Positions 8,917-19,464 of a stretch of 47,263 nt of DNA are shown here, piece by piece. The first letter of the stretch is position 1. The number at the start of each line of letters is the position of its first letter. The DNA comes from Microvirga tunisiensis (GTDB taxonomy: Bacteria > Pseudomonadota > Alphaproteobacteria > Rhizobiales > Beijerinckiaceae). Below the pieces are notes generated by a model, which was given only the letters and a program-made list of their open reading frames with translations, did no database searches and was not told the origin of the DNA. The position numbers were made by a program, and so were the translations under genes. The stretch is taken from assembly GCF_009296175.1 (NCBI RefSeq), contig NZ_VOSK01000027.1, forward strand, positions 1 to 47,263. Reading direction: 5' to 3'.

Positions 8917-9533
8917 GCAAGTCCGAGGATACTGGCGCGCCGCTCACCGATGCGGGGATGACGTCTCGACCCGGCTCGCCGCGTCCGCGTGCGGCGAACC
9001 GGCCGCGCGCCTCGAAGGGATCGGGCAGGGGCCGTACGGCTCAACGAGGCCTGTCCGTCGCTGCGATCCTCGGCTTCTCGGCTGCCCTGATCACCCTCAT
9101 TCTCGATCAGGTCACCAAGCTCTACAGCCTGTTCGTCTACGACTTGCCGGTGAAGGAGCCGGTCGAGTTCGCTCCCTTCATCAACCTGATCGTGGTCTGG
9201 AACCGGGGCATTTCTTACGGACTGTTCCAGCAGAACTCGGAGATCGGCCGCTGGGGGCTGATCGTTATTTCCATCCTGGCCGCCATCGGCCTGTCCTTCT
9301 GGATCCGCCGGACCACGGCCAAGCTGCTCGCCGTCTCTCTCGGGCTGATCGTGGGCGGAGCGATCGGCAATGTCATCGACCGGCTCGCCTACGGGGCCGT
9401 GTTCGATTTCATCCAGATCCACATCGGCTCGTGGTCCTGGTACGTGTTCAACGTGGCGGACGCCGCCATCGTTGCGGGGGTGGTCGGTTTGCTTTATGAC
9501 TCCTTCGTCCTGGAGGGGCGGCGGGCGAAATAA
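8913..9533 (+). CDS. lspA: Prolipoprotein signal peptidase (signal peptidase II)
   Basis: LspA is the inner-membrane aspartic protease that cleaves lipoprotein signal peptides after lipidation. Four hydrophobic segments are visible, with the conserved ILDQVTK motif, [12 protein letters not shown], the first catalytic Asp in [15 protein letters not shown] and the second in FNVADAAI. The 206-residue protein is longer than the usual 160-170 because of an N-terminal basic, Pro/Ser/Arg-rich extension of about 46 residues ([10 protein letters not shown] to TAQRGL) that should be cytoplasmic. The start ATG 8913 overlaps the ileS stop in an ATGA. The ileS-lspA order is common in bacteria. The extension could be real or a later internal start could be used; no better start codon is evident. 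Confidence 0.95.
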   Translation: MSKSEDTGAPLTDAGMTSRPGSPRPRAANRPRASKGSGRGRTAQRGLSVAAILGFSAALITLILDQVTKLYSLFVYDLPVKEPVEFAPFINLIVVWNRGISYGLFQQNSEIGRWGLIVISILAAIGLSFWIRRTTAKLLAVSLGLIVGGAIGNVIDRLAYGAVFDFIQIHIGSWSWYVFNVADAAIVAGVVGLLYDSFVLEGRRAK

Positions 9534-9620
9534 CGATATTTTATCGCGCCGTCTGCCATATGTTCGCCAGAATGAGCGATCAGGCCTTCCGGCCACAATG
9601 AGAAACTAATGGTGGGTGCC

Positions 9621-10259
9621 ATGAAGGGAATGAAAATCATCGGCCGGGCGGGGGCCTTGGCGCTTCTGATCGTCGCCACCGGCGCTTCGGCCCAGGAAGG
9701 CGAGGCCGTGAAGAGCCTTCTCGGCAGCATCGGCATCCTTCCCAAGGAAAAGGCACCCATCACCTACAACGAGCGTGCTCCGCTCGTGCTGCCGCCCAAG
9801 ATGGACCTGCCGGCTCCGGCCGCAGGCGGCGGTGCCGAGGCGCGCAACGGCAGTTGGCCCAAGGATCCGGACGTAGCCGCTCGCCGTAAGGCCGCCGCCG
9901 AGGCCCGCACGCCCTATACCAGCTCCGAGCTTTACAAGCACTCCGAAGGCAAGCCCCTCTCCATCGAGGAGATGCGTGCCGGACGTAACCCGAACAATTA
10001 TTCGAACGGCCCGCAGGGCCCCGTCGGCCGCCAGACCGATATTGGCCGCATGAGCCCCGACGAGCTGCGCGCCTTCGCGAAGGACGATAAGCCGGAGCTG
10101 CAAGGCAATGGCCTCGACCGCCGCTACCTGAGCGATCCTCCGGGCACACTGCTCAAGGCCCAGGGCGGCGGCCGGCTCAAGGCTTCTGCCGATCCGATCC
10201 CGTCGGGTGATCCCGACAGCCCGTCGGCCTATCTCCGCCAGCAGCAGAGCAGGCAGTAA
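9621..10259 (+). CDS. Small exported protein of unknown function, between lspA and M16 peptidases
   Basis: About 212 residues. The N-terminus (MKGMKIIGRAGALALLIVATGASAQ) is a signal peptide with an AxA-type cleavage site, so the protein is periplasmic or envelope-bound. The mature part is Pro/Ala/Gly-rich and probably largely disordered; it has the recognisable segment NERAPLVLPPKMDLP and repeats of basic/acidic stretches, but no catalytic motif. ATG 9609 is four codons upstream in frame and equally possible. A strong hairpin follows at 10281-10313. I recognise it only as a hypothetical protein of the kind that sits between lspA and an M16 peptidase pair in related genomes; that neighbourhood memory is not proof of function. 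Confidence 0.75.
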   Translation: MKGMKIIGRAGALALLIVATGASAQEGEAVKSLLGSIGILPKEKAPITYNERAPLVLPPKMDLPAPAAGGGAEARNGSWPKDPDVAARRKAAAEARTPYTSSELYKHSEGKPLSIEEMRAGRNPNNYSNGPQGPVGRQTDIGRMSPDELRAFAKDDKPELQGNGLDRRYLSDPPGTLLKAQGGGRLKASADPIPSGDPDSPSAYLRQQQSRQ

Positions 10260-10280
10260 GCATTGTCTCTCCCTTCTTTC

Positions 10281-10313
10281 TTCAGGCGAACGGGTTCACC
10301 CGCTTCGCCTGAA
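10281..10313 (+). terminator. Hairpin terminator candidate after the exported protein gene
   Basis: The arms TTCAGGCGAA and TTCGCCTGAA are perfectly complementary, and an inner CGGGT/ACCCG stem extends the hairpin. Only GAAAACG follows, without a U-run on this strand, so termination efficiency is uncertain. Confidence 0.55.
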
Positions 10314-10474
10314 AACGTTATGGGGACTATGAAAAGCCAAGTCTGTCCCAGCGACTCCAGACAAAGAGTGCCGCACAGGAAAGATCAGCGGCTTCGCTTG
10401 CATAGCCCCCTAATTTGACTATCCCGTAGGAACCATCCTGCGAAACGATTTGATGTCGCTAAGGTTGAAACGTC

Positions 10475-11806
10475 ATGGACACTGCCTCAAAGCCCCTTCT
10501 TCGCGCTGACGCCGCCTCCTTCGGGCGGACGGAAGGCAGTGGTCCGAACCTGTCCTCCTTCACGCTCGATAACGGCCTCGATGTCGTCGTCATTCCGGAT
10601 CGCCGCGTTCCCGTCGTTACGCACATGATCTGGTACCGCAACGGTTCGGCGGACGATCCGCTCGGACAATCGGGCATCGCGCACTTCCTCGAGCACCTGA
10701 TGTTCAAGGGCACCGAGAAGCATCCGGCAGGCGAGTTCTCGAAGGTGGTCTCCGGTCTCGGCGGTCAGGAGAATGCGTTCACCTCGTTCGACTACACGGC
10801 CTACTTCCAGCGCGTCGCCCGCGAGAACCTCAAGACCATGATGGAGTTCGAGGCGGATCGCATGACGAACCTCCTTCTGGAAGAATCCGTCATCGCCCCC
10901 GAGCGCGACGTGGTGCTGGAAGAGCGCCGCATGCGCGTCGAGACCGACCCTTCCGCTCAGCTCTCGGAAGCCATGGCGGCTTCGCTCTTCGTGCATCACC
11001 CTTACGGCATTCCGATCATCGGCTGGATGCACGAGATCGAGACGCTCAATCGCGACAACGCGCTCGATTACTATCGTCGTTTCTACACGCCCGAGAACGG
11101 CATCCTGGTCGTTGCAGGCGACGTGAGCGAGGACGAGGTACGCCGCTTGGCCGATGCCACCTATGGCCGCATCGCGCCGCAGGGCAAGCGTCCGGTGCGG
11201 CTGCGCCCGCGCGAGCCGGAGCCCGTGGCCGCGCGTCACGTCACCGTAGCCGATCCCAAGGTCGAGCAGCCGACCATGCAGCGGCTCTATCTCGTGCCGT
11301 CCTGCCGCACGGCATCGCAGCGCGATTGCTATGCGCTCGAGCTTCTCGCCGAAGTGATCGGCGGCGGCCCGACATCTTATCTCTACCGCAAGCTCGTGAT
11401 GGAGCGCGGCATCGCCGTGAATGCCGGCGCCTGGTACATGTCCTCCGCCATGGAGGACACGCGTTTCTGTGTCTATGCGGTGCCGGCCGAAGGCGTATCG
11501 CTGCAGGCGCTGGAAGAGGCCGTCGATCAGGTGCTCAAGACGATTCCCGCCGAGGCGCTGGATGCGGATTCCATCGAGCGCGCCAAAACGCGCCTCGTTG
11601 CCGAGACGATCTATTCCACCGACAGCCAATCCTCGCTCGCCCGCATCTACGGCTCGGCGCTCGCCATCGGCGAGACCATCGAGGAGGTGCGTCGCTGGCC
11701 GGTCGAGATCGAGACCGTTCTGAAGGACGATCTGGCCTCCGTCGCCGAGCGCTATCTCACCCCCCGCCGTTCCGTGACGGGTTATCTGCAGAAGTCGGCT
11801 TCCTGA
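10475..11806 (+). CDS. M16 family zinc metallopeptidase (catalytic member of a pair)
   Basis: A 443-residue pitrilysin/mitochondrial-processing-peptidase-like protease. The inverted zinc motif HFLEH (His70, Glu73, His74) is present, with the downstream acidic region APERDVVLEERRMR that supplies the third zinc ligand, and the R/Y region ARIYGSALAIGE near the C-terminus. No signal peptide is obvious at MDTASKPLLRADAASFG, so location is unclear. The next gene, 26 bases on, is a second M16 protein without the zinc motif; such pairs form heterodimers in which the second subunit shapes the substrate chamber. The substrate is unknown. The upstream 215-base gap holds a terminator hairpin and probably the promoter. 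Confidence 0.93.
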   Translation: MDTASKPLLRADAASFGRTEGSGPNLSSFTLDNGLDVVVIPDRRVPVVTHMIWYRNGSADDPLGQSGIAHFLEHLMFKGTEKHPAGEFSKVVSGLGGQENAFTSFDYTAYFQRVARENLKTMMEFEADRMTNLLLEESVIAPERDVVLEERRMRVETDPSAQLSEAMAASLFVHHPYGIPIIGWMHEIETLNRDNALDYYRRFYTPENGILVVAGDVSEDEVRRLADATYGRIAPQGKRPVRLRPREPEPVAARHVTVADPKVEQPTMQRLYLVPSCRTASQRDCYALELLAEVIGGGPTSYLYRKLVMERGIAVNAGAWYMSSAMEDTRFCVYAVPAEGVSLQALEEAVDQVLKTIPAEALDADSIERAKTRLVAETIYSTDSQSSLARIYGSALAIGETIEEVRRWPVEIETVLKDDLASVAERYLTPRRSVTGYLQKSAS

Positions 11807-11832
11807 CCGCCTGCACAAGAACCGAGGTAACT

Positions 11833-13110
11833 ATGACAGCTTCTGTCGAAACCATGTCCTCGTCTCCGACCACGGTGAAGGCCCTGACCTCAGCCCGCGG
11901 CGTCGAGGCTTGGCACGTCGAATCCGACGTGGTGCCGCTGATTGCCGTTTCCTTCATTTTCGAGGGCGGCTCGGCACATGATCCTGCGGACAAGCCGGGC
12001 GTGGCGCAGATGCTCGCGCGTCTGCTCGACGAAGGTGCGGGTGAATACGATTCCGATGCGTTTCAGGAGCGTCTGGCGGCGCACGCCATCGAGCTGTCCT
12101 TCAATGCCGGCAACGATGCGCTCGGAGGCTCCCTGAAGACGCTGGTCAAGCATGCGGACGAAGCCTTCGAGCTGCTGCGCCTCGCGCTCGCCGAGCCGCG
12201 CTTCGATCAGGATTCCATCGAGCGCGTCCGGGCCCAGACCATCGCGGGCCTGAAGTACCAGCAGAACGATCCGGGCGTCATGGCAACGCGCCGGTTCTTC
12301 GAGGAAGGCTTTGCCGGCCACCCCTATGGCCGCCCGACCTCCGGCACGCCCGAGAGCGTCGCGGCAATCACGCGGGACGATCTCATCGACATGCATAAGG
12401 CGATCATCGCCCGCGGTCGCGTGAAGGTCGCCGTCGTCGGCGCCATCGGCAGCGACAATCTCTCCGTTCTGCTCGACAAGGTGTTCGGCTCCTTGCCCGA
12501 GGCCGAGGCGCTCAGCATCATCGAGCCAGCGTCGCTGCAGATGCTGGGGTCGCGCATCGTGGTCGATCTCGACGTGCCGCAATCGGTCATCCGCTTCGGC
12601 ATGAACGGCATTGCCTGGCGTGATCCGGGCTTCATCCCGGCCTATGTGCTCAACCACATCCTCGGCGGCGGCGCCTTCACCTCGCGCCTGTTCCAGGAGG
12701 TGCGCGAGAAGCGCGGCCTCGCCTACAGCGTCGGCACATCCCTCGTGAGCTACCGCTCGGCGAGCATGACCTGGGGCTACACCGCCACCAAGAACGAGCG
12801 CGTGGTCGAAGCGCTCGACGTCATCGCCGACGAGATGGCGAAGCTGACGAGCGAAGGCCCGTCCGACGACGAGTTGCAGAAGGCCAAGGATTATCTCATC
12901 GGTTCCTATGCACTCGGCTTCGACACGTCGACCAAGATCGCCCATACCCTGGCGCAGATCGCCTTCGAGGGCCTCGGCATCGACTATATCGGCCGCCGCA
13001 ACGGCCTCGTCGGTGCGGTGACGCAGGCCGACATCCGCAAGGCCGCCGAACGCATCTTCGGCGACGGAAAGATGCTCACGGTGATTGCTGGACGGCCGAC
13101 AGGGGTGTGA
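11833..13110 (+). CDS. M16 family peptidase-like protein (non-catalytic partner)
   Basis: A 425-residue M16 homologue. In place of HxxEH it has VAQMLARLLDEGAGE, so it cannot bind catalytic zinc in the usual way. It keeps the partner-subunit features: a glycine-rich loop (NHILGGGAFTSRLFQEVREKRGLAYSVG) and the C-terminal domain with R-x-G-LAYS, which complements the active site of the catalytic subunit in mitochondrial-type M16 heterodimers. ATG 11833 has GAGGT just upstream. Operon with the preceding peptidase. The heterodimer role is inferred from family knowledge and the gene pair. Confidence 0.9.
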   Translation: MTASVETMSSSPTTVKALTSARGVEAWHVESDVVPLIAVSFIFEGGSAHDPADKPGVAQMLARLLDEGAGEYDSDAFQERLAAHAIELSFNAGNDALGGSLKTLVKHADEAFELLRLALAEPRFDQDSIERVRAQTIAGLKYQQNDPGVMATRRFFEEGFAGHPYGRPTSGTPESVAAITRDDLIDMHKAIIARGRVKVAVVGAIGSDNLSVLLDKVFGSLPEAEALSIIEPASLQMLGSRIVVDLDVPQSVIRFGMNGIAWRDPGFIPAYVLNHILGGGAFTSRLFQEVREKRGLAYSVGTSLVSYRSASMTWGYTATKNERVVEALDVIADEMAKLTSEGPSDDELQKAKDYLIGSYALGFDTSTKIAHTLAQIAFEGLGIDYIGRRNGLVGAVTQADIRKAAERIFGDGKMLTVIAGRPTGV

Positions 13111-13262
13111 GGCTGCCATGATGGTCGGAGATTTCCCGGCGATCGCACGGAATAGCCATCGGGCACAGGTGCGATCGGTGAGGCCGAAATCCTCGACCCT
13201 AGCCTCGGGCCCCGCTCTGCCCTAATCTTTCGCTCCCACTTTGAACGAGTCGGAGTACGCTC

Positions 13263-14579
13263 ATGGCCCTGCAGCAATCGATCGATCTTGCCCTTGACGC
13301 CAATATCGGGGGAGGCGGTCTGCCGCAGGCGGCGCTCGACGACGCGCTGGGGCTTGTCGGGGAAGCCATGAAGCGGCTGGCCGAGGATGACTCTTCGGGC
13401 CGGCTGCCGCTGCTCCACATGCCTCGCACCACCGACGATCTGGCAAGCATTCGCGAGGCGGCGGCCTTTCTGCGCGACGATGCGACGGATGTGGTCATTC
13501 TCGGCGTGGGCGGATCGAGCCTCGGCGGGCAGACCCTGGCTCAGCTGAAGGATTATGCGGTGCCGGGCACCGGGCGGTTCACCGAGAGCCCGCGCATCCA
13601 CTTCCTCGACAATCTCGATCCCATCACCTTCGACCGCGTCCTGCACAAGCTGCCGCTCTCCTCGACAAAGTTCGTGGCGATCTCGAAATCCGGCGGCACG
13701 GGCGAGACGCTGATGCAGACCATTGCCGTGCTCACGGCCCTGGAGAAGGCGGGCCTGCGCTCCCATCCCAATGATCTGTTCCTCGGTCTGTCCGAGCCTC
13801 GCAAGGATGGCGGCAAGAACGCTCTTCGCGATCTCCTGGAGCCTGAGGGGGTGCGCTTCCTGGACCACCACACGGGTATCGGCGGGCGCTATTCGGTGCT
13901 GACCAATGTGGGCCTCTTGCCGGCCGCCGTGCTCGGTCTCGACATCGAAGCCATCCGGCAGGGCGCGGCGGACGCGTATGAGCCCTTCCGCAACGGTGCG
14001 GCGGCCAAGGACGCGCCGGCCGCTCTGGGGGCTGCGCTGAACGTCGCGGCCGCGAAGGCCGGGAAGGGCATTGCGGTCACCATGGCCTATGCGGATCGCC
14101 TCGAGCGCTTCACCCGCTGGTGGGTCCAGCTCTGGGCCGAGAGCGTGGGCAAGGACGGCAAAGGCACGCAGCCCGTCGCCGCCATCGGGCCCGTGGACCA
14201 GCACAGTCAGCAGCAGCTCTATTTGGCCGGCCCCAACGACAAGCTCTTCACGGTGCTGACCACCGGCGTTGCCGGCAAGGGCCCCGTCATGAATGAGGCG
14301 CTGGCCAAGCGCGCGGGCCAAACGGGCTTCGCCGGCAGGACCATCGGCGACCTTGTGGCTGCCCAAGGCCGTGCCATGGCGGACACCTTCGCCAAGAACA
14401 GCCGCCCGACCCGTCAGATTCATATCGAGACCCTGAACGAGCGTGCTCTGGGCGAGCTTCTTATGCATTTCATGCTGGAGACGATCCTGGCTGGCTACGC
14501 CACGGGTGTCGACCCGTTCGATCAGCCGGCCGTGGAAGAAGCCAAGATCCTGGCGAAGGAGTATCTGACGCAGGGGTGA
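13263..14579 (+). CDS. pgi: Glucose-6-phosphate isomerase
   Basis: A cytosolic isomerase interconverting glucose 6-phosphate and fructose 6-phosphate. The SIS-fold signatures are present: VVILGVGGSSLGGQTL and AISKSGGTGETLMQT (phosphate binding), then ATTHTGIGGRY-like DHHTGIGGRYSVLT, and QHSQQQLYL near the catalytic region. At 438 residues it is shorter than the ~550-residue enterobacterial enzyme but matches the short alphaproteobacterial form. ATG 13263 follows GGAG with a suitable spacing. The gene stands alone, with about 150 bases upstream and a REP pair downstream. Confidence 0.93.
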   Translation: MALQQSIDLALDANIGGGGLPQAALDDALGLVGEAMKRLAEDDSSGRLPLLHMPRTTDDLASIREAAAFLRDDATDVVILGVGGSSLGGQTLAQLKDYAVPGTGRFTESPRIHFLDNLDPITFDRVLHKLPLSSTKFVAISKSGGTGETLMQTIAVLTALEKAGLRSHPNDLFLGLSEPRKDGGKNALRDLLEPEGVRFLDHHTGIGGRYSVLTNVGLLPAAVLGLDIEAIRQGAADAYEPFRNGAAAKDAPAALGAALNVAAAKAGKGIAVTMAYADRLERFTRWWVQLWAESVGKDGKGTQPVAAIGPVDQHSQQQLYLAGPNDKLFTVLTTGVAGKGPVMNEALAKRAGQTGFAGRTIGDLVAAQGRAMADTFAKNSRPTRQIHIETLNERALGELLMHFMLETILAGYATGVDPFDQPAVEEAKILAKEYLTQG

Positions 14580-14620
14580 GGGATCATCATTCCACGTCAT
14601 GCCTCCACATCATGCCTCCA

Positions 14621-14712
14621 TGTCATGGCCGGCCTTGTGCCGGCCATCTCGATAAGGAGAGGCGCGCCGCTTCATGCAATCGGGATCACCGGCACGAGGC
14701 CGGTGATGACGG
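14621..14712. repeat. Paired REP-like palindromes between pgi and mutL
   Basis: ATGGCCGGC/GCCGGCCAT (14625-14647) and ATCACCGGC/GCCGGTGAT (14685-14707) repeat the arrangement seen at 3.9 kb with nearly the same spacing. Partial tandem copies of CATGCCTCCA lie just upstream (14598-14622). The pair lies 3' of pgi. Confidence 0.8.
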
Positions 14713-14868
14713 CAAGCGATATGTCCATCCTGGGTGCCGATCCCGGATCGGCTGCGCCGTCCGGGATGACACGTGAAGTCAGCAGGGGAATAACGTCGCG
14801 CGTTCTGGTTTCCGCCGCCTTCAGCCCCTATGTTCTCTTCTTACGAATCTGAAGGTTAGACGCCTCGC

Positions 14869-16719
14869 ATGCATGTCCGCCGCCTCGATCCCATCCTCGT
14901 CGACCGCATCGCTGCGGGCGAGGTCGTCGAGCGCCCGGCGGCAGCGGTGAAGGAGCTCGTGGAGAACGCCGTCGATGCGGGCGCCTCCTCCATCGAGATT
15001 GCCGTCGAGGCCGGCGGGCGGCGCCTGATCCGCATCATCGACGACGGCCGGGGCATGACCCCGGAGGATGTGGAGCTGGCGGTCGAGCGCCACGCCACCT
15101 CCAAGCTGCCGGACGGCGATCTGTTTTCGATCAACACGCTGGGTTTCCGCGGCGAAGCATTGCCCTCCATCGGCGCGGTCGCGCGCCTCGCCATCGTCAC
15201 CCGGACGGCCGAGGCCGAGACCGGCTCGTCCATCGTGGTGGAGGCCGGCGTCAAGGGTCCGGTGCGACCGGCACCCGCGCCCAAAGGCACGCGCGTCGAG
15301 GTGACGGATCTGTTTGCCGCTACGCCCGCACGTTTGAAATTTCTCAAGAGCGACCGCTCCGAGGCTCAGGCGGTGGCGGAGATCGTCAAGCGCTTGGCCA
15401 TCGCGCATCCGACGATCCGCTTCACCCTGTCGGGCGAGCACATCACCGCCTTCACCTACCCGCCGGAGGAGCCCGGCGAGCATGGTTTCCTGCGCCGTCT
15501 CTCGCGCGTGCTGGGGGCGGAGTTCCACGAGAACGCCATGTCCATCGGCGTCGAGCGCGAGGGCGTTCGGCTCACCGGCTTTGCGAGCCTGCCGACCTAT
15601 CATCGCGGCACCGGCACCGCGATCCATTTCGTGGTCAATGGGCGGCCTGTGCGCGACAAGCTGCTGCTCGGCGCCGTGCGCGGCGCCTATGCCGATGTGA
15701 TGGCGTCCGACCGGCATCCGGTGCTTGCCATCATGATCGATCTCGATCCCCGCGCGGTGGACGTCAACGTGCATCCGGCCAAGACCGAGGTGCGCTTCCG
15801 CGATCCCGCTTTCGTGCGCGGCTTCGTGGTGGGTGCGCTGAAGGAGGCCATCACCCGCTATGCCTTCCGTGCCTCGTCGACCGGCGGCACGCGTACGCTG
15901 GAAAGCCTGCGTCCTCAAGGGGCGCTGCCGTCGCCTCGGGCCTATCCGCATCGCACGCATGCGATCCGCCCGACCAGCGCCTTTGCCAATTGGCAGGCTC
16001 CGCTCGATGGATCGGAGAGATCGTACGCTCCGGCGTCCGGGCTTGCCGAACGACAGGCGAGCCTCTCCGATCTCGCAAGCCCCTCTGCGGATAGCCGCGC
16101 GACGCTTCATGAGGTCCAGGCGGAAACGGAAGAGGCGCCTCTCGGCGCCGCCCGCGCGCAATTGCACGGCACCTACATCGTCGCGCAGACGCAGGACGGC
16201 ATCGTCATCGTCGATCAGCACGCGGCGCATGAGCGCCTCGTCTACGAGCGCCTGAAGCGTGAGCGCGCTTCGTCGGGCATTGCGCGGCAATTGCTACTGA
16301 TCCCCGACGTGGTGGATCTCGATCCCGTCGATGCCGACCGCGTGCTGGCGGAGGCCTCGTCCCTCGAGAGCCTCGGCCTCGTGGTCGAGCCTTTCGGTCA
16401 CGGGGCGCTGCTGGTGCGTGAGGTGCCCTCCGCGCTCGCGGGTGGGCGCATCAAGGCGCTGGTGCAGGACGTGGCCGATGCCCTCGCGGAGTGGGGGCAG
16501 GGGGCCGCGAGCCCGCTGGAGGAGCGGCTCGATGCCGTGCTCTCGCGCATGTCCTGCCACGGTTCCATCCGGGCCGGGCGCCGCATGCGGCCCGAGGAGA
16601 TGAACGCCCTGTTGCGCGAGATGGAAGCGACGCCGCTCTCCGGCCAGTGCAATCACGGGCGGCCGACTTACGTGGAGCTCAAGCTGACGGATATCGAGCG
16701 GCTGTTCGGGCGGCGATAG
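14869..16719 (+). CDS. mutL: DNA mismatch repair protein MutL
   Basis: MutL couples MutS mismatch recognition to strand removal. The N-terminal GHKL ATPase has VKELVENAVDAGAS, DDGRGM, STSKL-type HATSKL and GFRGEALPSIG. The C-terminal dimerisation domain carries DQHAAHERLVYE, which fits the metal-dependent endonuclease motif DQHA(X)2E(X)4E, with SCHGSIRAGRR and QCNHGRPTY as accessory motifs. So this MutL probably nicks DNA itself, as in bacteria without MutH. The 616-residue length is normal, and the linker around residues 340-430 is Ser/Ala-rich and variable. The beginning MHVRRLDPILVDRIAAGEVVERPA is typical, which fixes the start. Confidence 0.97.
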   Translation: MHVRRLDPILVDRIAAGEVVERPAAAVKELVENAVDAGASSIEIAVEAGGRRLIRIIDDGRGMTPEDVELAVERHATSKLPDGDLFSINTLGFRGEALPSIGAVARLAIVTRTAEAETGSSIVVEAGVKGPVRPAPAPKGTRVEVTDLFAATPARLKFLKSDRSEAQAVAEIVKRLAIAHPTIRFTLSGEHITAFTYPPEEPGEHGFLRRLSRVLGAEFHENAMSIGVEREGVRLTGFASLPTYHRGTGTAIHFVVNGRPVRDKLLLGAVRGAYADVMASDRHPVLAIMIDLDPRAVDVNVHPAKTEVRFRDPAFVRGFVVGALKEAITRYAFRASSTGGTRTLESLRPQGALPSPRAYPHRTHAIRPTSAFANWQAPLDGSERSYAPASGLAERQASLSDLASPSADSRATLHEVQAETEEAPLGAARAQLHGTYIVAQTQDGIVIVDQHAAHERLVYERLKRERASSGIARQLLLIPDVVDLDPVDADRVLAEASSLESLGLVVEPFGHGALLVREVPSALAGGRIKALVQDVADALAEWGQGAASPLEERLDAVLSRMSCHGSIRAGRRMRPEEMNALLREMEATPLSGQCNHGRPTYVELKLTDIERLFGRR

Positions 16720-16903
16720 GGAGCACTGCCGCAGAGGGCGGGCGTTCTACGCACAGGCGTGAAAATGCGCTAAAGTGGCCGGAGCTGAGACAGGTATTTA
16801 ACCCAAGCTGCCGGCGCCTTCGTGCGCCTTATGTCATCACATCGATGCGACGTGCTTCGAACAATTGCGAGCAGCGCGATTTAACTTTAGGCCAGCCCTT
16901 TGA

Positions 16904-18569
<1,666 letters not shown>

Positions 18570-18639
18570 CACGTCCTCCTGCGGTGAGAAGCTCGGCGTC
18601 GCAGGCCGTCAAAGCGCCAAGTATACTCCTCAATGGCGT

Positions 18640-18665
18640 AACGCACCTGATCCCAACAACGTTCC
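18640..18665 (-). promoter_or_regulatory. EcfG-type (general stress sigma factor) promoter-like site inside IS481
   Basis: On the minus strand GGAAC (18665-18661), a 17-base spacer and CGTT (18643-18640) match the alphaproteobacterial EcfG/SigT consensus. It lies about 70 bases upstream of the transposase start and overlaps the inverted repeat. A match of this size is expected by chance roughly once in a window this long, so position is the main support. Confidence 0.4.
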
Positions 18666-18679
18666 GCTACCAAACAAAT

Positions 18680-19189
18680 TTAGGACGAGAGCCCGACATA
18701 GAGCGCCTTGCCCTGCCGCACGGCCGAGTCCAGGGCCAGCATGGTTTCTTCCAGCGGTGTGTCCGGATCGAAGCGGTGGGAATAGAAGATGTCGACATAG
18801 TCGAGCCCCATCCGCTTGAGGCTCTGGTCGAGGCTGGAGAGGAGATATTTGCGGCTGCCCCACTCGCCGTACGGGCCGGGCCACATGCGGTAGCCCGCCT
18901 TCGTGGAGATCACCAGCTCGTCGCGCAGGCCATGGAAATCGTTGCGCAGAATCTCGCCGAACAATGTTTCTGCCGAACCGGGAGGAGGACCGTAATTGTT
19001 GGCGAGATCGAAATGCGTGATGCCGAGGTCGAAGGCCGTCCGGCAGATCTCCCGCGCGGTCGCGGCCGACTTGTCCTCGCCGAAATTATGCCAGAGCCCG
19101 AGCGAGATCGCCGGCAGCAAAAGCCCGCTGCGGCCGCACCGATTGTAGATCATCTCGTCGTAGCGATTTTCAGCGGGCAGGTAAGCCAT
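18680..19189 (-). pseudogene. Aldo/keto reductase (YghZ-like), 3' part lost at IS481
   Basis: The N-terminal ~168 residues of an aldo/keto reductase of the YghZ/L-glyceraldehyde-3-phosphate reductase type: YNRCGRSGLLLPAISLGLWHNFG, FDLGITHFDLANNYGPPPGSAE (catalytic Asp and Tyr), STKAGYRMWPGPYGEWGSRKYL (catalytic Lys) and YSHRFDPDTPLEETMLAL (the family's HxxD region). It ends at KALYVGLSS followed by TAA contributed by junction DNA, where the family normally continues for about another 150 residues. The start ATG 19189 has GGAGAG upstream. The missing half includes much of the NADPH-binding barrel, so the product should be inactive. Confidence 0.88.
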
Positions 19190-19335
19190 CGAACTCTCCA
19201 GCGGGCAATTGGGCAGAAGAGTTACATAGCGCGTCTCGTGCTTGTTCAACAACATGAACGCACGATGTGGCGCGTGTTCCCCTTGCGGGGAGGCAGGGTG
19301 GAGTGGTGCAGCTGGGTGAGTCCTTCCCGTCATGG

Positions 19336-19435
19336 CCGTCCCCGGACTTGATCCGGGGATCGGTCCGGCCTTCCCGATCAGGAAGAGCGTCGCCCCTCAA
19401 TTAATCGGGATCACTGGCACAAGGCTGGTGATGAC
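19336..19435. repeat. Paired REP-like palindromes upstream of the truncated reductase
   Basis: ATCCCCGG-type hairpin (GTCCCCGGACTTGATCCGGGGAT, 19338-19360) and ATCACTGGC/GCTGGTGAT (19410-19432). This is a diverged version of the pairs at 3.9 and 14.6 kb, with a mixed first hairpin. It lies 3' of the alcohol dehydrogenase gene and 5' of the reductase remnant. Confidence 0.7.
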
Positions 19436-19464
19436 GAGCGAGGGGTATGGAACGCTTGCCATTC

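Noticed and set aside
10429..10460. GGAAC motif upstream of the M16 genes as an EcfG promoter
   Set aside because: At a spacing of 16 or 17 bases the -10 reads TTGA or TGAT, not CGTT.
18620..18632. TATACT as a sigma70 -10 for the transposase
   Set aside because: No recognisable -35 at 16-18 bases; the palindromic AGTATACT is not enough evidence.
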